Assembly: GCA_013151035.1 (NCBI GenBank)
Contig: JAADJB010000010.1
Location: 1-64,000 of the forward strand
Source of the DNA: Gammaproteobacteria bacterium
GTDB taxonomy: Bacteria; Pseudomonadota; Gammaproteobacteria; JAADJB01
DNA length: 64,000 nucleotides
Reading direction: 5' to 3'
Shown: positions 30,068 through 39,403 of the stretch, in pieces
Layout: each line of letters begins with the position of its first letter
Numbering within the stretch: position 1 is the first letter of the stretch
The notes under the pieces: generated by a model
Seen by the model: only the letters and a program-made list of their open reading frames with translations
What the model was told of the DNA's origin: nothing
The model's database searches: none
Program-made: the position numbers and the translations under genes

Positions 30068-30244
30068 TTATTGTTTCTGTCGGACATGCAGTGTGGCTAT
30101 TCGTTTCATTCTTTTTTCAGTGGCTATCTTTCGTTTTTTCAGGATGACGGGTTCAGCAATCATCATCAGCGCGGTAACACCAAAAGATCCCCAGACATAG
30201 AGAGCATACCCTCCCATATAAAAAAACTCAGCCACACTATTCAT
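30068..30244 (-). CDS. ccmD: Haem exporter accessory protein CcmD
   Basis: 58-residue single-helix protein that helps release haem-loaded CcmE from CcmABC. I place the start at the ATG at 30244, which overlaps the ccmC stop as ATGA; the longer frame to 30274 is not needed. Helix YALYVWGSFGVTALMMIAEP with a basic cytosolic tail fits CcmD. Confidence 0.9.
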   Translation of the reverse strand: MNSVAEFFYMGGYALYVWGSFGVTALMMIAEPVILKKRKIATEKRMKRIATLHVRQKQ

Positions 30245-30990
30245 GATGGATCTCCAAACAGATTGCGTACCCATGAGGTATTACGTTCTCGTTCAAGAAT
30301 AATAAGGCGTACCCGCATCAAGGATACGGCAATGGTGTAGGCCCAGAAGCCGAGTGCCATAATCAGCATGGTCATAAGCATGACCTCATCCATAGAAGTG
30401 CCTGATTGCGCCGCGATGGATGAGCCTTGATGCAGAGTATTCCACCACTGCACCGAGTAATAGATAATCGGGATATTAACCGCGCCGACAATGGCTAGTA
30501 AGGCTCCGGCACGGTCGGCACGGCGTGGATCATCAATCGCTGATTTCAGGGCAATAAAGCCGATGTAGAGGAATAACAGGATCAGTTCAGAGGTGAGTCG
30601 GGCATCCCAGACCCACCATGCGCCCCACATCGGTTTACCCCAGAAGGCGCCTGTCCACAGGGCTAAAAAGGTAAACATAGCACCGGTCGGGGCAAGTGCT
30701 GAGGCCATCATTGCTGACAAACGGGTATTAAAGACCAGACCGAGGAAGGACCAACCCGCCATAATCAGATAGATAAACATCGACATCCAGGCAGCACCGA
30801 CATGAATGAATATGATGCGATAGCCTTCACCTTGTTTGTAATCTGTTGGCGCGACAAAAAAGCTGAGGTAGAGCCCGATAGCCAGCAGAATAATGGCTAT
30901 CCAGCCAAACCAGGGGATCATCCTGCCTGCCAGGGTATAGAATGTGGCAGGGGAAGCGAATTTGAACCAGTGTGTTAATTGCGATTTCAC
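30241..30990 (-). CDS. ccmC: Haem exporter protein CcmC
   Basis: Six-helix membrane protein that loads haem onto CcmE. The WWD motif WGAWWVWDARLTSE (about 122-135) and flanking histidine IHVGAAW (H63) are intact. 249 residues. Overlaps ccmD by 4 bases and follows ccmB by about 10 bases. Confidence 0.97.
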   Translation of the reverse strand: MKSQLTHWFKFASPATFYTLAGRMIPWFGWIAIILLAIGLYLSFFVAPTDYKQGEGYRIIFIHVGAAWMSMFIYLIMAGWSFLGLVFNTRLSAMMASALAPTGAMFTFLALWTGAFWGKPMWGAWWVWDARLTSELILLFLYIGFIALKSAIDDPRRADRAGALLAIVGAVNIPIIYYSVQWWNTLHQGSSIAAQSGTSMDEVMLMTMLIMALGFWAYTIAVSLMRVRLIILERERNTSWVRNLFGDPS

Positions 30991-31000
30991 GATGTATCAG

Positions 31001-31669
31001 TTACTCGGTCGATATTCTGAGTGCAATGGCCGCGACCAAGGGCGCGAAAAACAGTGATATTAGCATAATTGCGCCCAGCATGTAGAGATGTCCCGTTCCT
31101 CCCAACCCCGAGACACTCGCCTCAACCGCACCCGCACCAAAGATCAGTACCGGAATGGTTAATGGGAGTACCAGTAGTGAGATCAATACACCACCGCCCC
31201 TCAGCCCCAAAGTAAGGGCTGCCCCGATAGCCCCGATCAGGCTTAACACGGGGGTGCCGAGTAGCAGGGTGATGATCAACATCGCCAGAGCATCCAGCGA
31301 GAGATCGTATTGCAGCCCCAGAACCGGAGACATCAGTACCAGTGGTAGCCCCGTGAGTAGCCAATGGGCAATAATCTTGCCCAGCACCAGGATATAGAGA
31401 GGCTGTGGCGTTAACAGCAATTGTTCCAGCGTACCATCGGCAAAATCAATGGAAAACAGTCGTTCCAGCGCCAGCATCGAGGCGAGTAGAGCCGCCACCC
31501 AGACAATGCCCGGCGCAATCAGACGCAGGGTATCACTCTCGGGGCCAATACCCAACGGAAACAGGCTCACCACGATGACAAAAAAGAACAAGGTAGAGAA
31601 GACATCCGATGGATGACGTAGAGCCAGGGTGAGATCACGACGAATGATGGTGGTAAAGGCGTTAAGCAT
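31001..31669 (-). CDS. ccmB: Haem exporter permease CcmB
   Basis: ABC permease subunit of the CcmABCD complex that releases holo-CcmE. Six hydrophobic segments; family motifs such as FADGTLEQLLLTPQP. 222 residues. Its normal upstream partner ccmA is separated from it by a reversed EAL gene, so ccmB must be transcribed from a promoter in the 151-base gap 31670-31820. Confidence 0.95.
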   Translation of the reverse strand: MLNAFTTIIRRDLTLALRHPSDVFSTLFFFVIVVSLFPLGIGPESDTLRLIAPGIVWVAALLASMLALERLFSIDFADGTLEQLLLTPQPLYILVLGKIIAHWLLTGLPLVLMSPVLGLQYDLSLDALAMLIITLLLGTPVLSLIGAIGAALTLGLRGGGVLISLLVLPLTIPVLIFGAGAVEASVSGLGGTGHLYMLGAIMLISLFFAPLVAAIALRISTE

Positions 31670-31820
31670 GGGGGGATTTTATAGGATTCAAGCGAATGCT
31701 GCACTTCTGAGTGCGGTTAAATAAAATTGCCTAATGTGTTTTCTATGATAAAGTGATGATCGTTAAGCGAATTAAATTTTAAAGTATTTATCTTTGTGAA
31801 ATGGGAAAACGAAAGAATAT

Positions 31821-32627
31821 ATGTCAAATTTAAAAAATATAATTGATGTGGATAAATTATTAATACATGCACAACCAATCATTAATTTGAAAAGTAATGA
31901 CGCAAATCTACAATATTTTGAGATCTTGAGTCGATTTTTAAATAACGAAGGTAATATGTTATATCCTGACGAGGTATTCCCTAAATTAAACAGTGATAGT
32001 TTAATTGAATTAGATATATTGATTTTGGAAACCACCTATAAAAAATTAAATCAAATGTCTTCTATATTAAATAAAGATTATATGGCGACAATAAATATTT
32101 CTGCTGAAACCATTAAAAATAAACTTGATTTTTTTGATTATTTAAAACAATTAGAAGAAAAACACGCTATTAATTCTGAAAATATAACCTTAGAAATTAA
32201 TGAAAAATCGAATGAAGGTTTAACTGATTTTGTAATAAAAACATTAACTAATAATTATTCTTTGGCTATTGATGATTTTGGAACCAAGAATTTCCCCATT
32301 CAAAAGTTGAGGTACGATGTTTTAGTTGAAGTTGAAAAAGAAAGCCCTGCCTTATTAAAAAAAGTAAAAGTGAAACTAGATCAGTCTTTCATTAAAAACC
32401 TGGATATAGATAACGCACTGGATAATGCTATTGATCATGCCTTCATAGATATGATTTTAACGGTGAAAAATAGATTCAAAGGCATTGAAATAGTTGCGGA
32501 AGGTGTTGAGACATTAAATATTGCAAATTTACTCAGCAACAAAGGGATTGATTTTGGACAGGGTTATTTTTGGAAAAAACCTGCATTATTAGATGAAAGT
32601 TATTCCCAGCCTTTGTTTGAAAGGTGA
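31821..32627 (+). CDS. Stand-alone EAL-domain protein (putative c-di-GMP phosphodiesterase)
   Basis: 268 residues, a single EAL domain with no sensor or membrane part. EAL enzymes cut cyclic di-GMP to pGpG. The metal and catalytic residues appear present: E34 (EIL in place of EAL), N92, E125, D151-D152 (DDFG), K185, E227/E230 (AEGVET) and Q247 (GQGYFWKKP). It is therefore plausibly active, or a c-di-GMP receptor. It is conspicuously AT-rich with many Lys and Asn codons, unlike every ccm gene around it, and stands backwards between ccmB and ccmA. This points to recent acquisition. Converges on ccmA with 5 bases between stops. Confidence 0.9.
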   Translation: MSNLKNIIDVDKLLIHAQPIINLKSNDANLQYFEILSRFLNNEGNMLYPDEVFPKLNSDSLIELDILILETTYKKLNQMSSILNKDYMATINISAETIKNKLDFFDYLKQLEEKHAINSENITLEINEKSNEGLTDFVIKTLTNNYSLAIDDFGTKNFPIQKLRYDVLVEVEKESPALLKKVKVKLDQSFIKNLDIDNALDNAIDHAFIDMILTVKNRFKGIEIVAEGVETLNIANLLSNKGIDFGQGYFWKKPALLDESYSQPLFER

Positions 32628-32632
32628 TGAAT

Positions 32633-33274
32633 TCAAAAAGACTGGTTATCATTGACCTTTCTTCCTAGATGTAACTGTTTAACCTCACCACGGGTAAGTG
32701 TCACCTCTTGGTGTGTAGTCAGGATCACCATGCCCTTATTGCCAATATGTTCGCGGATGATTTGTTGTAGATCGGTTACTGCGTCTTTATCGAGCGCAAC
32801 AAAGGGTTCATCAAGAATCCATAGCGTTGCTGCGCTGAGCAGTAGTTGTGCCAGGGCAACGCGTCGTTTTTGCCCTTGTGACAGGAGTTTAACGGGTAGA
32901 TCCTCAAATCCTGTTAGCCCCATTCTTGCGAGGGCATTTGAGGCCTGTTCTTCATTAATCGGTGTACCATTGAGGGATAAGGCTATCGTCAGGTTTTCTA
33001 TCGCGCTGAGGTCGTCCTTGATGCCTCCTTTGTGGCCAATATAGAGTAGGTTTTCAGCGAATTCTTCTCTTAGTTCATGGATGCTTTGGCCCTTCCATAA
33101 AATATCACCCTCGGTGGGCTGGAAGAGGCCACAGAGCATGCGTAACAATGTTGTCTTACCCGAACCGTTCTCACCGTGAACATGTAGCAGTTCCCCTTCG
33201 TTGAGTTCGAGTGATATATTGCTAAAGAGATGACGGTCGCCACGTTCGGCACTGAGTTTTTTAAGTGTTAGCAT
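32633..33274 (-). CDS. ccmA: Haem exporter ATP-binding protein CcmA
   Basis: ATPase of CcmABCD. Walker A GENGSGKTT (about 34-42), signature LSQGQKRRVALAQ, Walker B LWILDEP, switch His TTHQEV. 213 residues, normal. It starts 7 bases after dctM ends, so it probably shares the TRAP transporter transcript and no longer that of ccmB. Confidence 0.96.
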   Translation of the reverse strand: MLTLKKLSAERGDRHLFSNISLELNEGELLHVHGENGSGKTTLLRMLCGLFQPTEGDILWKGQSIHELREEFAENLLYIGHKGGIKDDLSAIENLTIALSLNGTPINEEQASNALARMGLTGFEDLPVKLLSQGQKRRVALAQLLLSAATLWILDEPFVALDKDAVTDLQQIIREHIGNKGMVILTTHQEVTLTRGEVKQLHLGRKVNDNQSF

Positions 33275-33281
33275 GCTGCTT

Positions 33282-34544
33282 TTAATCTCTCCACCACAAA
33301 GACAGGACTGGGAAATAGGTGATCAGGAACAACCACAACAGCATGATACCAAGGAACGGAATGGCGGCGGCAAATAATGATAATACCGGTCGGTTAAAAC
33401 GTTGGCTGGCAATAAACAGATTAATGCCCACCGGGGGTGTGGTGTAACCAATCTCCAGGTTGGCCAGAAACAGGATGCCGAGGTGAACCGGATCAATACC
33501 AAAGCGTTGTGCCAAGGGTAAAATCAGTGGCACGACAACAACGGTAGCAGAGAAGATATCCATCATACAACCGACGACGAGTAAAAACAGATTGAGCAGG
33601 ATCAGGAACTGTAACTGGGTGTCTACCCGTTGTTCCATCCATGCCAGCAGGCGCATGGGGATCTCGGCATCAATCAGCAAGTTGGTTAGCCCCATGGCAA
33701 CGCCGAGGATGATGAGAATACTACCGACTAAGGTGCTGGTGTCACGCAGGATCGGGATCAGTTGTTGGCGTGGGTCGATATTTTTGTGAATGACGATCTC
33801 TAATATGAGCACATAGATGGCAGCAAAGGCGGATGCCTCACTTACCGTGACATAGCCGCCGAATATGCCAGCGATGATGCCGGTGGGTAACAGGATATCC
33901 CAGATGCCTTCACGCAACGCCTTCTTTAAGGACTCCGATGAGAAGGTGTGGCGCGGCATATCCTGATTATTGCCAGTATAGATACTGTAGGTTGCCAGCA
34001 TGACTAACAGGATGACACCGGGTACGATACCGGCCAGAAATAGTTCATCAATATTAACCCCGGCAACGATGCCGTATAACAGGATGGCGAGACTGGGGGG
34101 GAATAATAGACCGAGGGAACCGGATGAGGTGAGCAGCCCCAGAGAGAAACGTTCGTTATAACCTTGTTTGGTGAGCATCGGGAACAGCAGTCCACCGAGT
34201 GCCAGGATGGTGACACCGGATGCCCCGGAGAAGGCGGTGAAAAAGGCACATACGCACAGGGCAACGACAGCCAGCCCACCGGGTAGCCAGCCAAATAGGT
34301 TGTTAAACAGTGTTACCAGTCGTTTAGGTGCGCCACCCGCGGCGAGAACCACGCCCGCCAGGGTGAACAAGGGGATAGCCGACAGATTTGGGGAAGATGC
34401 CAGACGGTTGAGTTCAATAATCAATACCGCAGGATCAAGCTCAGATATCTGAACCGATAGCAGCCCACCAGCCCCTAGTACGACAAACAAGGGTAGACCG
34501 AGGGTGGCCAGTAGCACCAGAATAAGGATGAAAATACTAGTCAT
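33282..34544 (-). CDS. dctM: TRAP transporter large permease (DctM family)
   Basis: Twelve-helix inner-membrane permease of a tripartite ATP-independent periplasmic transporter, driven by an ion gradient. I use the ATG at 34544, which overlaps the dctQ stop as ATGA; the frame upstream to 34670 lies inside dctQ. Family motifs such as FSGASGVTILALGGLLFP and NLEIGYTTPPVGINLF are present. 420 residues. The substrate is unknown; the symbol marks the family, not proven dicarboxylate use. Confidence 0.93.
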   Translation of the reverse strand: MTSIFILILVLLATLGLPLFVVLGAGGLLSVQISELDPAVLIIELNRLASSPNLSAIPLFTLAGVVLAAGGAPKRLVTLFNNLFGWLPGGLAVVALCVCAFFTAFSGASGVTILALGGLLFPMLTKQGYNERFSLGLLTSSGSLGLLFPPSLAILLYGIVAGVNIDELFLAGIVPGVILLVMLATYSIYTGNNQDMPRHTFSSESLKKALREGIWDILLPTGIIAGIFGGYVTVSEASAFAAIYVLILEIVIHKNIDPRQQLIPILRDTSTLVGSILIILGVAMGLTNLLIDAEIPMRLLAWMEQRVDTQLQFLILLNLFLLVVGCMMDIFSATVVVVPLILPLAQRFGIDPVHLGILFLANLEIGYTTPPVGINLFIASQRFNRPVLSLFAAAIPFLGIMLLWLFLITYFPVLSLWWRD

Positions 34545-35059
34545 TGATGATTGAGGTCGGACAGGTTGGCGCTGTCTTTTGTCTTGGGCCCGAGTATCGC
34601 TGCCAATAGAAAATGTAATGTCAGCAGACCGAATCCGAGTGGGATGATGAGGTTCATTGCCGCAATCCATTCAGCCCCTGGCGCGGCATAGTTCCATCCG
34701 TCATACCAGAAATCAATGGCGGCGAGGGTGAACAGATAGCAAATGATACTGCCTATCAGGTGTAGTGGTCGGAATAATCGAGCCTTCCATGGTGATGATA
34801 ACCAGGCGGCAAGTACATCAATCTTGATGTGACGTTGATCTTCTGTTGCCAGTATCGCGCCAAAGAAGGCAATATAAATCACCATATGTCGGCTGATGGT
34901 GTCGGCCATGGGGAAGCCGGTGGCAAATAGATTGCGGGCGATAATCTGTGCCAGTGAAAGACCGAGCAGCAATAGTAACGCGGATGAGGCTAATATGATC
35001 TCGCTTTTTGTCAGGTACTTCTGCAATGATCTCAACGTAACATTGAGCTGCTTAATCAT
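34541..35059 (-). CDS. dctQ: TRAP transporter small permease (DctQ family)
   Basis: Four-helix small membrane subunit. The motif RHMVIYIAFFGAILATEDQR (about 63-82) with a following HIKIDV is typical of DctQ. 172 residues. It overlaps both neighbours (dctP and dctM) by 4 bases, so subunit synthesis is coupled. Confidence 0.93.
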   Translation of the reverse strand: MIKQLNVTLRSLQKYLTKSEIILASSALLLLLGLSLAQIIARNLFATGFPMADTISRHMVIYIAFFGAILATEDQRHIKIDVLAAWLSSPWKARLFRPLHLIGSIICYLFTLAAIDFWYDGWNYAAPGAEWIAAMNLIIPLGFGLLTLHFLLAAILGPKTKDSANLSDLNHQ

Positions 35060-36099
35060 GGCATCCCCGGGTTGTTGGCTGTCATCTCACGGTGATGTTT
35101 GAGTAATACGCGGGTGGTATCAAAGAAGGATTGTGGGAGATAGTTATCCTTAATGAGTTCTTTGGCTGCGTTATCCCTGATCTCGATCATTGCCTGTTTA
35201 TCAATATCCTCAGGATCAAGCACAAACTTTAGTCCTTCTTGTTTGAGGATGTCGATACTGGTCTCATTATCAATACGGGTTGCTTTGATTAGACGCTCAC
35301 CAATAATCTTACCGCTGTCTTTGAGTATCTTTTGCAGGTCTGTGGGTAGCTTGTTGAAGAAGCGGTTGGATACCACGATGGCACCCATGGCATTAAGCAT
35401 GGGAACATTAGTGACATATTTGGTCTTGGTATACCACTGCATGGCAATCGAGGCGAGGGGGGTGGAGTACACCGTATCGAGCAGACCGGTTGATAGTGAG
35501 GTGAAGACATCAATAATGGACAGTGGCACCGGAGCCAGACCACTGGCCTTGAAGAACGCCTCGCCTAAACGGTCACCTTGCCATAGCCAGATGCGTCGAT
35601 TCTTCAGGTCATCCATGTTGTAGATGGGTTCCTTGGAGAAAAAACGGACAAAGCCAATTTCCATCCAGCCGAGTAATTCATAACCGTTTTTACGGAAGCC
35701 ACGTTCAAAGTCGGGCATAAAATGATGACGTACCATGTCGATCTCGGCATGATCATCAAACAGGAACGGAATCTCCATGATGCGAGCAGGTGAATAAATG
35801 TTGCCGATACCATAGCCGGAGAAGGCAGCACCCTGAAGTTGCCCAAAGCGTATCTTTCTGAGTACATCCGGTTCATCACCTTGCACACCACCCGGATAAA
35901 ATTTGAAGATAATTTGACCGTGGGTCTTTTCTTTGACCTCGGCGGCCCATTCCTCCAACAAGTTCATCCAGGTGGTGCCACTAGGTGCGAGGGTGGCAAA
36001 TTTCAGGGTATAGGTTTTAGTCTCGGTGGCATGAGCGGGCAACATAGTGAACAGGCTCATGCACAGAAAAATAATGCTCGATTTAATAATAGAACGCAT
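35056..36099 (-). CDS. dctP: TRAP transporter periplasmic solute-binding protein (DctP family)
   Basis: Periplasmic binding protein with a signal peptide (about 1-24 from the ATG at 36099, ending PAHA). The start overlaps the TatT stop as TGATG; a second ATG at 36108 is possible. DctP-family core: LKFATLAPSGTTWMNLLEEW, an Arg at RRIWLWQGD where the organic-acid-binding Arg usually lies, and NAMGAIVVSNRFFNKLP. TRAP receptors linked to TatT have been connected with hydrophobic ligands in Treponema, so the cargo may not be a dicarboxylate. Confidence 0.92.
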   Translation of the reverse strand: MRSIIKSSIIFLCMSLFTMLPAHATETKTYTLKFATLAPSGTTWMNLLEEWAAEVKEKTHGQIIFKFYPGGVQGDEPDVLRKIRFGQLQGAAFSGYGIGNIYSPARIMEIPFLFDDHAEIDMVRHHFMPDFERGFRKNGYELLGWMEIGFVRFFSKEPIYNMDDLKNRRIWLWQGDRLGEAFFKASGLAPVPLSIIDVFTSLSTGLLDTVYSTPLASIAMQWYTKTKYVTNVPMLNAMGAIVVSNRFFNKLPTDLQKILKDSGKIIGERLIKATRIDNETSIDILKQEGLKFVLDPEDIDKQAMIEIRDNAAKELIKDNYLPQSFFDTTRVLLKHHREMTANNPGMP

Positions 36100-36983
36100 C
36101 AGAACCACTCCTCTTCATATTGCAGGAGCTTATGCGCCCGTTCGCGTGCAATCTGGTTGGCTAACGCCATCTCCGGGAAGTATCCCTGGGGAGTATTGAT
36201 GACTGCCATCAGGCGATTATGGAAGGCCTGTTTATCCAGTTTTTGTCGTGCGAGATATTCGGCATAGAATACATCGACGATCAATAAGCGACCCTGAGTT
36301 GTCTTTTTTGCCCGTTCGAAGTATTGCTCCGAGAGTTCAAAATTACCCCCGAACATGGGCGCGCGTGCGCCATAATAAATGGCAAAGAACAGATTGGGGC
36401 CACCATAGTAATAGTCTTCATTCAGTTCCACTACGCGGCGCATTAGTTTAGCGGCGCGTGTGATTTGGGCAATGGCCTCAGGCTTGTCACGACTCATGTC
36501 ACTCCATTTGGCCCAGCAGGATGCGGTCCAGAACAGGGCGGGGATAGCGCTTTCATCAAGCTTGTCCAGACTGCTGCGGAGTTCTTCTAATGAGGTGTTG
36601 TAGATGTCGACATCCAGGCCTGAGAGCCTTAATGCAATACTGGCATGTTTTAGTCCGCGTTGATAAAGACGGGCAGCACGTTTGAAATTTTGCATTTCGA
36701 CAAAACCAAAGGCATAACCATAGAAGGCTTGTGCAACATAAATGCGAACATCAATGTTGTCCGGGTCAGCCTCCAACATGCCTTCCATCATCTTGATGGT
36801 AGCGGGGATTGCGCTATGGGCGAGTTCAAGATCGGTTTCCTGATTCATGGCTACTAAACCACCATCCATGATGGGGGCAGAGCCACGGACAACCACTTGT
36901 CCCATAGAGCAACCATAGCTACCGATGGTGAGTGATAACAAGAGCAAAATGAGACGATAAGAGCGCTTAATAAAGTTATTCAT
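36099..36983 (-). CDS. TRAP transporter TatT component (TPR lipoprotein)
   Basis: 294 residues with a lipoprotein signal (lipobox IGSYGC, Cys25). The mature part is helical, with tetratricopeptide-like repeats: AYGYAFGF..NFKRAARLYQRGLKHA, then a C-terminal helix pair. This is the TatT family (TRAP-associated TPR protein; Treponema TP0956 type), which binds the solute receptor as an oligomer. First gene of the operon tatT-dctP-dctQ-dctM-ccmA. Anchoring in the outer or inner membrane cannot be decided. Confidence 0.88.
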   Translation of the reverse strand: MNNFIKRSYRLILLLLSLTIGSYGCSMGQVVVRGSAPIMDGGLVAMNQETDLELAHSAIPATIKMMEGMLEADPDNIDVRIYVAQAFYGYAFGFVEMQNFKRAARLYQRGLKHASIALRLSGLDVDIYNTSLEELRSSLDKLDESAIPALFWTASCWAKWSDMSRDKPEAIAQITRAAKLMRRVVELNEDYYYGGPNLFFAIYYGARAPMFGGNFELSEQYFERAKKTTQGRLLIVDVFYAEYLARQKLDKQAFHNRLMAVINTPQGYFPEMALANQIARERAHKLLQYEEEWF

Positions 36984-37011
36984 TATTGAATCCAGAAAAT
37001 AGTGCCTGATG

Positions 37012-37046
37012 AGTTAGAGAAGAACAATCCCTGTCTCTGGAGTTAA
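37012..37046. repeat. Partial copy of the 124-bp palindromic element
   Basis: GTTAGAGAAGAACAATCCCT followed by GTCTCTGGAGTTAAC. It closely matches the right arm of the copy at 12546-12669 (about 12640-12673). The left arm and centre are absent, so it is a decayed or half copy. Confidence 0.75.
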
Positions 37047-37093
37047 CGGAACAGGAGTTAACACTATAACAAAGAATGATTAAGTACGCTTCC

Positions 37094-37810
37094 TTAATAT
37101 GGGGCTGATTTTTTCAGTAAAAAAATGGCATCAATACGCTCTGTTATTTCAATCAGGCCCGGTTCAAATGCGGTGTTATTGGCTATCTCCTGCACCGAGA
37201 TCCTGGCTACAGGTCGGATTGCCTGACTGGATAAGGCATTAATCGAGTAAACTCCATCCAGTGCCTGGGAGATGCTGGCAGCAATGAGTTCCGCCTTATC
37301 TTTGGCATCCTGTATGGCTCCCTTGAGTGCCTGTTTTCTCAATTCTTCTTGTTTAGAATTGAAGAGTTGTGTGTTATTAATTCTACCTACTCTGGCATCC
37401 AGTATGAGCTGGATTAATTGATTGTAATTATCCAGATTACGCAGGGTTAGTTTAATGATTCGCGTGACCTCGGTGCCGGTTAAAATCTGTTCCTGGTTTT
37501 GCCACTTGTAGCGAGGGGTGATACGAAGTTCTGTTGCCTGTATATCTTCAGGCTTAATGCCTATGCCTTTAACACGAGTGATTAGCTTTATTGAACGAGT
37601 CTCAACCGATTGGCTGGCGCGCGCCAGTTCGAGCTGGGTATCACTGATATTGAGACTGAGCTGTAATTGATCCGGTTCTACCCGTAAGGTATGACTACCG
37701 CTGACGATAATATGAGGCTGATCAGGATACTCACCGGCCTGTGATGTATTGATTAGACAGAACGAAGCAAGTAGCAAGAGGTAATGTAGCGGTGATTTAA
37801 TCATTTTCAT
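37094..37810 (-). CDS. SIMPL-domain (DUF541) periplasmic protein
   Basis: Exported protein with a signal peptide (about 1-22, ending TSQAG) and one SIMPL domain, start ATG 37810 or the in-frame ATG at 37804. Family features: IIVSGSHTLRVEPDQ at the N-terminus, IQATELRITPRY in the middle and ALKGAIQDAKDKAELIA at the C-terminal helix. SIMPL proteins form oligomeric rings in the periplasm or outer membrane and are linked to oxidative stress (E. coli YggE), role unclear. The start overlaps the end of the cysteine-rich gene upstream, so the two are coupled. Confidence 0.88.
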   Translation of the reverse strand: MKMIKSPLHYLLLLASFCLINTSQAGEYPDQPHIIVSGSHTLRVEPDQLQLSLNISDTQLELARASQSVETRSIKLITRVKGIGIKPEDIQATELRITPRYKWQNQEQILTGTEVTRIIKLTLRNLDNYNQLIQLILDARVGRINNTQLFNSKQEELRKQALKGAIQDAKDKAELIAASISQALDGVYSINALSSQAIRPVARISVQEIANNTAFEPGLIEITERIDAIFLLKKSAPY

Positions 37811-38261
37811 CGTTTTTCCTTGAACGGCGTTTGCGCCTTTTACTTTGCAGGATATAACGTACGATTTCACTATAAGGCAGTTTGTCCAGATCACCAAATG
37901 TATCTATGGCCTGCGTGTATATCTCATGGATATCCGGCTTATTAACATCCTTGTGATGATTCAGCATCATGGCAATACCTCTGATACCACCGATCTGTAC
38001 CTGAATCTCCTTGTTGTGAGGCAGGGTGCCGGCAATATCGGGCATGTGCAGGACAAATTGTGCGGCTGTGCGGAGCTTTTTTATCAGCGCAGTGCAGTGT
38101 TGATGATCATTGGCATTACTGCAATTGAGTGCAATACGGTCGGCAATCTGTATCTTTCTGACCTGTTGGCAGGAGCAACTTGTTGAGTTAATAGCCTTAG
38201 CGAATACACAAGGGTAATCGACCAGTTTATTGTAGCTTGAACGGTATTCGTTTTCTTCCAT
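37797..38261 (-). CDS. Cysteine-rich conserved protein of unknown function
   Basis: 154 residues, cytosolic. Five cysteines lie in the first 60 residues: C18 (DYPCVFAKA), C29 and C31 (SCSC), C47 and C56. This spacing suggests a zinc or iron-sulfur site. The C-terminal tail is very basic (KRRKRRSRK), which may bind RNA or membrane. I recall similar genes near dap genes in other gammaproteobacteria but know no function. It lies 12 bases after dapE and overlaps the SIMPL gene. Confidence 0.72.
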   Translation of the reverse strand: MEENEYRSSYNKLVDYPCVFAKAINSTSCSCQQVRKIQIADRIALNCSNANDHQHCTALIKKLRTAAQFVLHMPDIAGTLPHNKEIQVQIGGIRGIAMMLNHHKDVNKPDIHEIYTQAIDTFGDLDKLPYSEIVRYILQSKRRKRRSRKNDEND

Positions 38262-38273
38262 TTTCGCAGGCCA

Positions 38274-39401
38274 CTAGAACAACAGACGTTCCATAATGCG
38301 CTGATAGATGCGTGACAGGCGATCTAACTCATCGACGGATACACATTCATTAACTTTGTGTATGGTGCTGTTAACCGGGCCTAGTTCGATAACCTGTGCC
38401 CCGGTGGGTGCAATGAAACGACCATCGGAGGTACCACCACTGGTGGATAATTCGGTCTCTATCTCGGCAACATCACGAATAGCCGCGCATGTGGCATCGA
38501 TCAGTTCGCCTCTTGTGGTTAGAAAGGGTTTGCCGGAATGAAACCATTCGATGTTGTAATCAATGTGGTGTTTATCCAGTAGTTGCTCAACCCGGTTCAT
38601 TATTTCTTGCTGATTGGTTTCGGTTGAATAACGCAGGTTAAATTCTATTAGCAATTCACCTGGAATAACATTGCCGACACCGGTGCCAGCATTGATATTA
38701 GATATCTGGAAGCTGGTGGGTGGAAACGATTCATTGCCTTTATCCCATTCACAGGCACACAGCTCGGTCAGGGCAGGGGCGAAATGATGTACCGGGTTAT
38801 TCGCTAGATGAGGGTAGGCAACATGGCCTTGTATGCCGTTGATGCATAAACTGGCACTGAGTGAACCACGACGACCATTTTTGATGATGTCACCAACCCA
38901 GCCGGTGCTGGTCGGTTCACCGACCACACACCAGTCGATGGATTCCTGACGTTTTGACAAGTGCTCAATAACCTTTACCGTACCATCACGGGCCGGGCCT
39001 TCCTCATCACTGGTAATGAGAAATCCGAGTGAACCTTTGAGTGCCGGGTTCTTGGATAACATCCGTTCACAGGCAGTAATCATGGCGGCAATACTGCCTT
39101 TCATATCGGCAGCACCTCGACCATAGAGATAACCGTTGTGAACAGTAGGTTCAAAGGGGGGGAAGTCCCATTGATCGGCAGGGCCGGGGGGGACGACATC
39201 GGTATGACCGGCAAACACCAGTAATTCACCTTGTTGATTCAGGCGTGCCCACAGATTATCAACCTCGCCATAACGCAGTTTTTCAATATGAAAACCCATC
39301 GCTTGCAGGCGTTCGGCAATCAGTTGCTGGCAACCTTGATCATCCGGGGTGATGGAAGGACGGGCAATCAGTTGCTGTGCAAGTTCGAGTGTTGCTGACA
39401 T
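38274..39401 (-). CDS. dapE: Succinyl-diaminopimelate desuccinylase
   Basis: Dizinc M20-family hydrolase making LL-diaminopimelate for lysine and peptidoglycan. Metal and catalytic motifs: [10 protein letters not shown] (about 65-74), [10 protein letters not shown] (bridging Asp) and TSDEEGPA (catalytic Glu pair). 375 residues, normal. Two bases separate its start from the ArsC-like gene, in the order dapD, arsC-like, dapE. Confidence 0.97.
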   Translation of the reverse strand: MSATLELAQQLIARPSITPDDQGCQQLIAERLQAMGFHIEKLRYGEVDNLWARLNQQGELLVFAGHTDVVPPGPADQWDFPPFEPTVHNGYLYGRGAADMKGSIAAMITACERMLSKNPALKGSLGFLITSDEEGPARDGTVKVIEHLSKRQESIDWCVVGEPTSTGWVGDIIKNGRRGSLSASLCINGIQGHVAYPHLANNPVHHFAPALTELCACEWDKGNESFPPTSFQISNINAGTGVGNVIPGELLIEFNLRYSTETNQQEIMNRVEQLLDKHHIDYNIEWFHSGKPFLTTRGELIDATCAAIRDVAEIETELSTSGGTSDGRFIAPTGAQVIELGPVNSTIHKVNECVSVDELDRLSRIYQRIMERLLF

Positions 39402-39403
39402 GA

